Positions 63,067-64,000 of a stretch of 64,000 nt of DNA are shown piece by piece. The stretch covers positions 124,001-188,000 of the forward strand of contig JAGXBC010000003.1 of NCBI GenBank assembly GCA_018971305.1, read 5' to 3'. Made by a program: the position numbers and the translations under genes. Each line of letters starts with the position of its first letter. Position 1 is the stretch's first letter. The notes under the pieces were generated by a model, which saw nothing but the letters and a program-made list of their open reading frames with translations, was not told the DNA's origin and ran no database searches. Source of the stretch: Patescibacteria group bacterium (GTDB lineage Bacteria; Patescibacteria; Paceibacteria; UBA6257; 2-01-FULL-56-20).

Positions 63067-63933
63067 CTAAATAACAGTCTGGAGGCGATCTTCTTTTGTA
63101 AATAATCGTCTGACCGTAATAAATTCATTACGGCCATTAAGAAGATGCGGTATCGAACAGTTCTGAATGACAAACGATCGGATTTCCTCGGATAAGCGGA
63201 ATCGCTTGGGATCTTCCACATACTCCTTCATTTCAGGAGAGATTTTCCGTGGTTTGTCGTCAACCTGGCCAGCGCGTACCAAGTAAAAATCCGAGCACGG
63301 TATGTTCCAGTCCGCTGCACCATTCCTGTAATCTGTGCAAGATTCTCGGAATCCACCAGCGGAAGTAACATCAAAATTTTGGCTTAAAAACCACACCAAA
63401 GCCTTGATATTGCCCGCAACCGAATATCCACGAACGGAATCGTCGCGCACGAAGAATGCCATCGTATCCCGAAGCGATTTGAATTCTCCTCGGGATTCAA
63501 TCCGTACGGTGTATTCATTACTGCCCCGAGCATTATAGATTGTGCACACAGCGCGCACTCTACGCTCTGCTCTATCCAGATAGCGATAGTTCAAACGCAC
63601 CTGTACTGGACGGAAGGCGTGTTTATCAGAAGTGAAAAAGCTTTCAATTTGATCAATCAGCGTTGGCTCCACTGCATACGGCTGATAGAGAAACCATTTA
63701 AAAAATGGCGCCTCTCGCACGTATTTCGGAAATCTATAGCCATCTTTCCTTCTTTCGCGTAACAGCTCTGCACGAAAGTCGCTTGTGCGCTGGAGCTCTA
63801 TAACGTTATCCGCTCGCCTAACGTACACAGTTATACGACGAGGATCTTTTTCATCATAGCTCCTGAAAATCAATGTTGCTCTGGAAAGATTCTGCTCTTT
63901 CAAAGAACGTGCAAGATTGTCGTATGGTTGCAC
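63067..63933 (-). CDS. Hypothetical 288-residue protein
   Basis: GTG start at 63933 with GGAGG four bases before it. The sequence is Arg-rich with alternating strands: RATLIFRSYDEKDPRRITVYVRR near the start, VQVRLNYRYLDRAERRVRAV, EYTVRIESRGEFKSLRDTMAFF in the middle and KISPEMKEYVEDPKRFRLSEEI near the end. Two Cys in ESCTDYRN and IPCSDF may pair. No membrane segment and no known family. It shows the features of the Shine-Dalgarno gene set (strong ribosome site, GTG, own terminator). The upstream edge of the window cuts off most of its promoter region. Confidence 0.5.
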   Translation of the reverse strand: MQPYDNLARSLKEQNLSRATLIFRSYDEKDPRRITVYVRRADNVIELQRTSDFRAELLRERRKDGYRFPKYVREAPFFKWFLYQPYAVEPTLIDQIESFFTSDKHAFRPVQVRLNYRYLDRAERRVRAVCTIYNARGSNEYTVRIESRGEFKSLRDTMAFFVRDDSVRGYSVAGNIKALVWFLSQNFDVTSAGGFRESCTDYRNGAADWNIPCSDFYLVRAGQVDDKPRKISPEMKEYVEDPKRFRLSEEIRSFVIQNCSIPHLLNGRNEFITVRRLFTKEDRLQTVI

Positions 63934-64000
63934 AAATCCTCCGCAGTATGGCTCCGGCCTTGAAATTTAAGGGGTTTTCCCACCGGAGTAAGTTAAACTA

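Noticed and set aside
1..64000. tRNA or rRNA genes
   Set aside because: No cloverleaf with a GTTCNANNC-type T-arm and no 16S/23S/5S landmark was found by eye; a tRNAscan-SE/Infernal run would settle it.

Overview
The window looks like a piece of a Candidate Phyla Radiation (Patescibacteria) chromosome, most likely a Parcubacteria-type genome. This is inferred from gene content, not from a marker tree. The signs are compact genes, a reduced but real Gram-positive-like wall pathway, a fused Zwf-Gnd protein, minimal UvrA and UvrC, a Glu/Leu-type dehydrogenase, an SIS-type phosphoglucose/phosphomannose isomerase, and many membrane-anchored proteins with Pro/Thr-rich linkers. TGA is an ordinary stop (many genes end in it), which argues against the SR1/Gracilibacteria code. 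rpmA and rplI are present. I saw no rRNA, tRNA, CRISPR array, transposase or prophage.

Layout. 1-900: end of an ArsR-type regulator and a LUD-domain protein. 1049-3946: a four-gene ubiquitin-like cassette, which I consider the most important locus. It encodes a membrane-anchored protein with an E2-like C-terminus, a JAMM/JAB isopeptidase, a ThiF/E1-like enzyme and a 70-residue beta-grasp-type protein ending in Gly-Gly. 4.1-10.0 kb: small hypotheticals, two tandem M14 carboxypeptidases (one with its catalytic residues replaced), a trypsin-like protease and a DUF2914 membrane protein. 10.2-14.2 kb: DUF151 protein, YbaK-type deacylase, ABC exporter, small orphan genes and a short minus-strand transcript. 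14.3-18.0 kb: AbrB-like protein plus a MacAB-type export operon. 18.3-25.3 kb: uvrA, a 2TM-NDT-like protein, patatin, uvrC, TsaC. 25.3-31.7 kb: FAD oxidase, zwf-gnd fusion, glutamate-type dehydrogenase, PGI/PMI. 31.7-36.6 kb: FNR-like reductase, ABC-2 exporter, Cas4-like nuclease, fmt, def. 36.6-47.4 kb: wall cluster (aminoacylase-like, ftsW, murG, gltX, two M23 proteins, murC). 47.4-52.7 kb: nuclease, a frameshifted membrane gene, alpha/beta hydrolase, CYTH, deaminase, cupin, STAS, GH18-like. 52.9-64 kb: obg, ABC-F, DEAD helicase, 3D-domain protein, DEDDy exonuclease, rpmA, rplI, S41 protease and orphan genes.

Two expression architectures are interleaved. Most core genes have a TATAAT-like box (often TGNTANNNT) that ends only 6-8 bases before the start codon and have no Shine-Dalgarno sequence. 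This predicts leaderless mRNAs. Internal genes of core operons also lack Shine-Dalgarno sites. A second set, made of the ubiquitin-like cassette and many short orphan genes, has -35/-10 promoters (mostly 17-base spacers), strong Shine-Dalgarno sites, several GTG/TTG starts and usually its own intrinsic terminator. The same 18-bp palindrome (AATCCTACTTGTAGGATT) lies at the same distance from the -10 box of both drug-exporter-type ABC operons (14.3 and 32.5 kb), suggesting one shared regulator.
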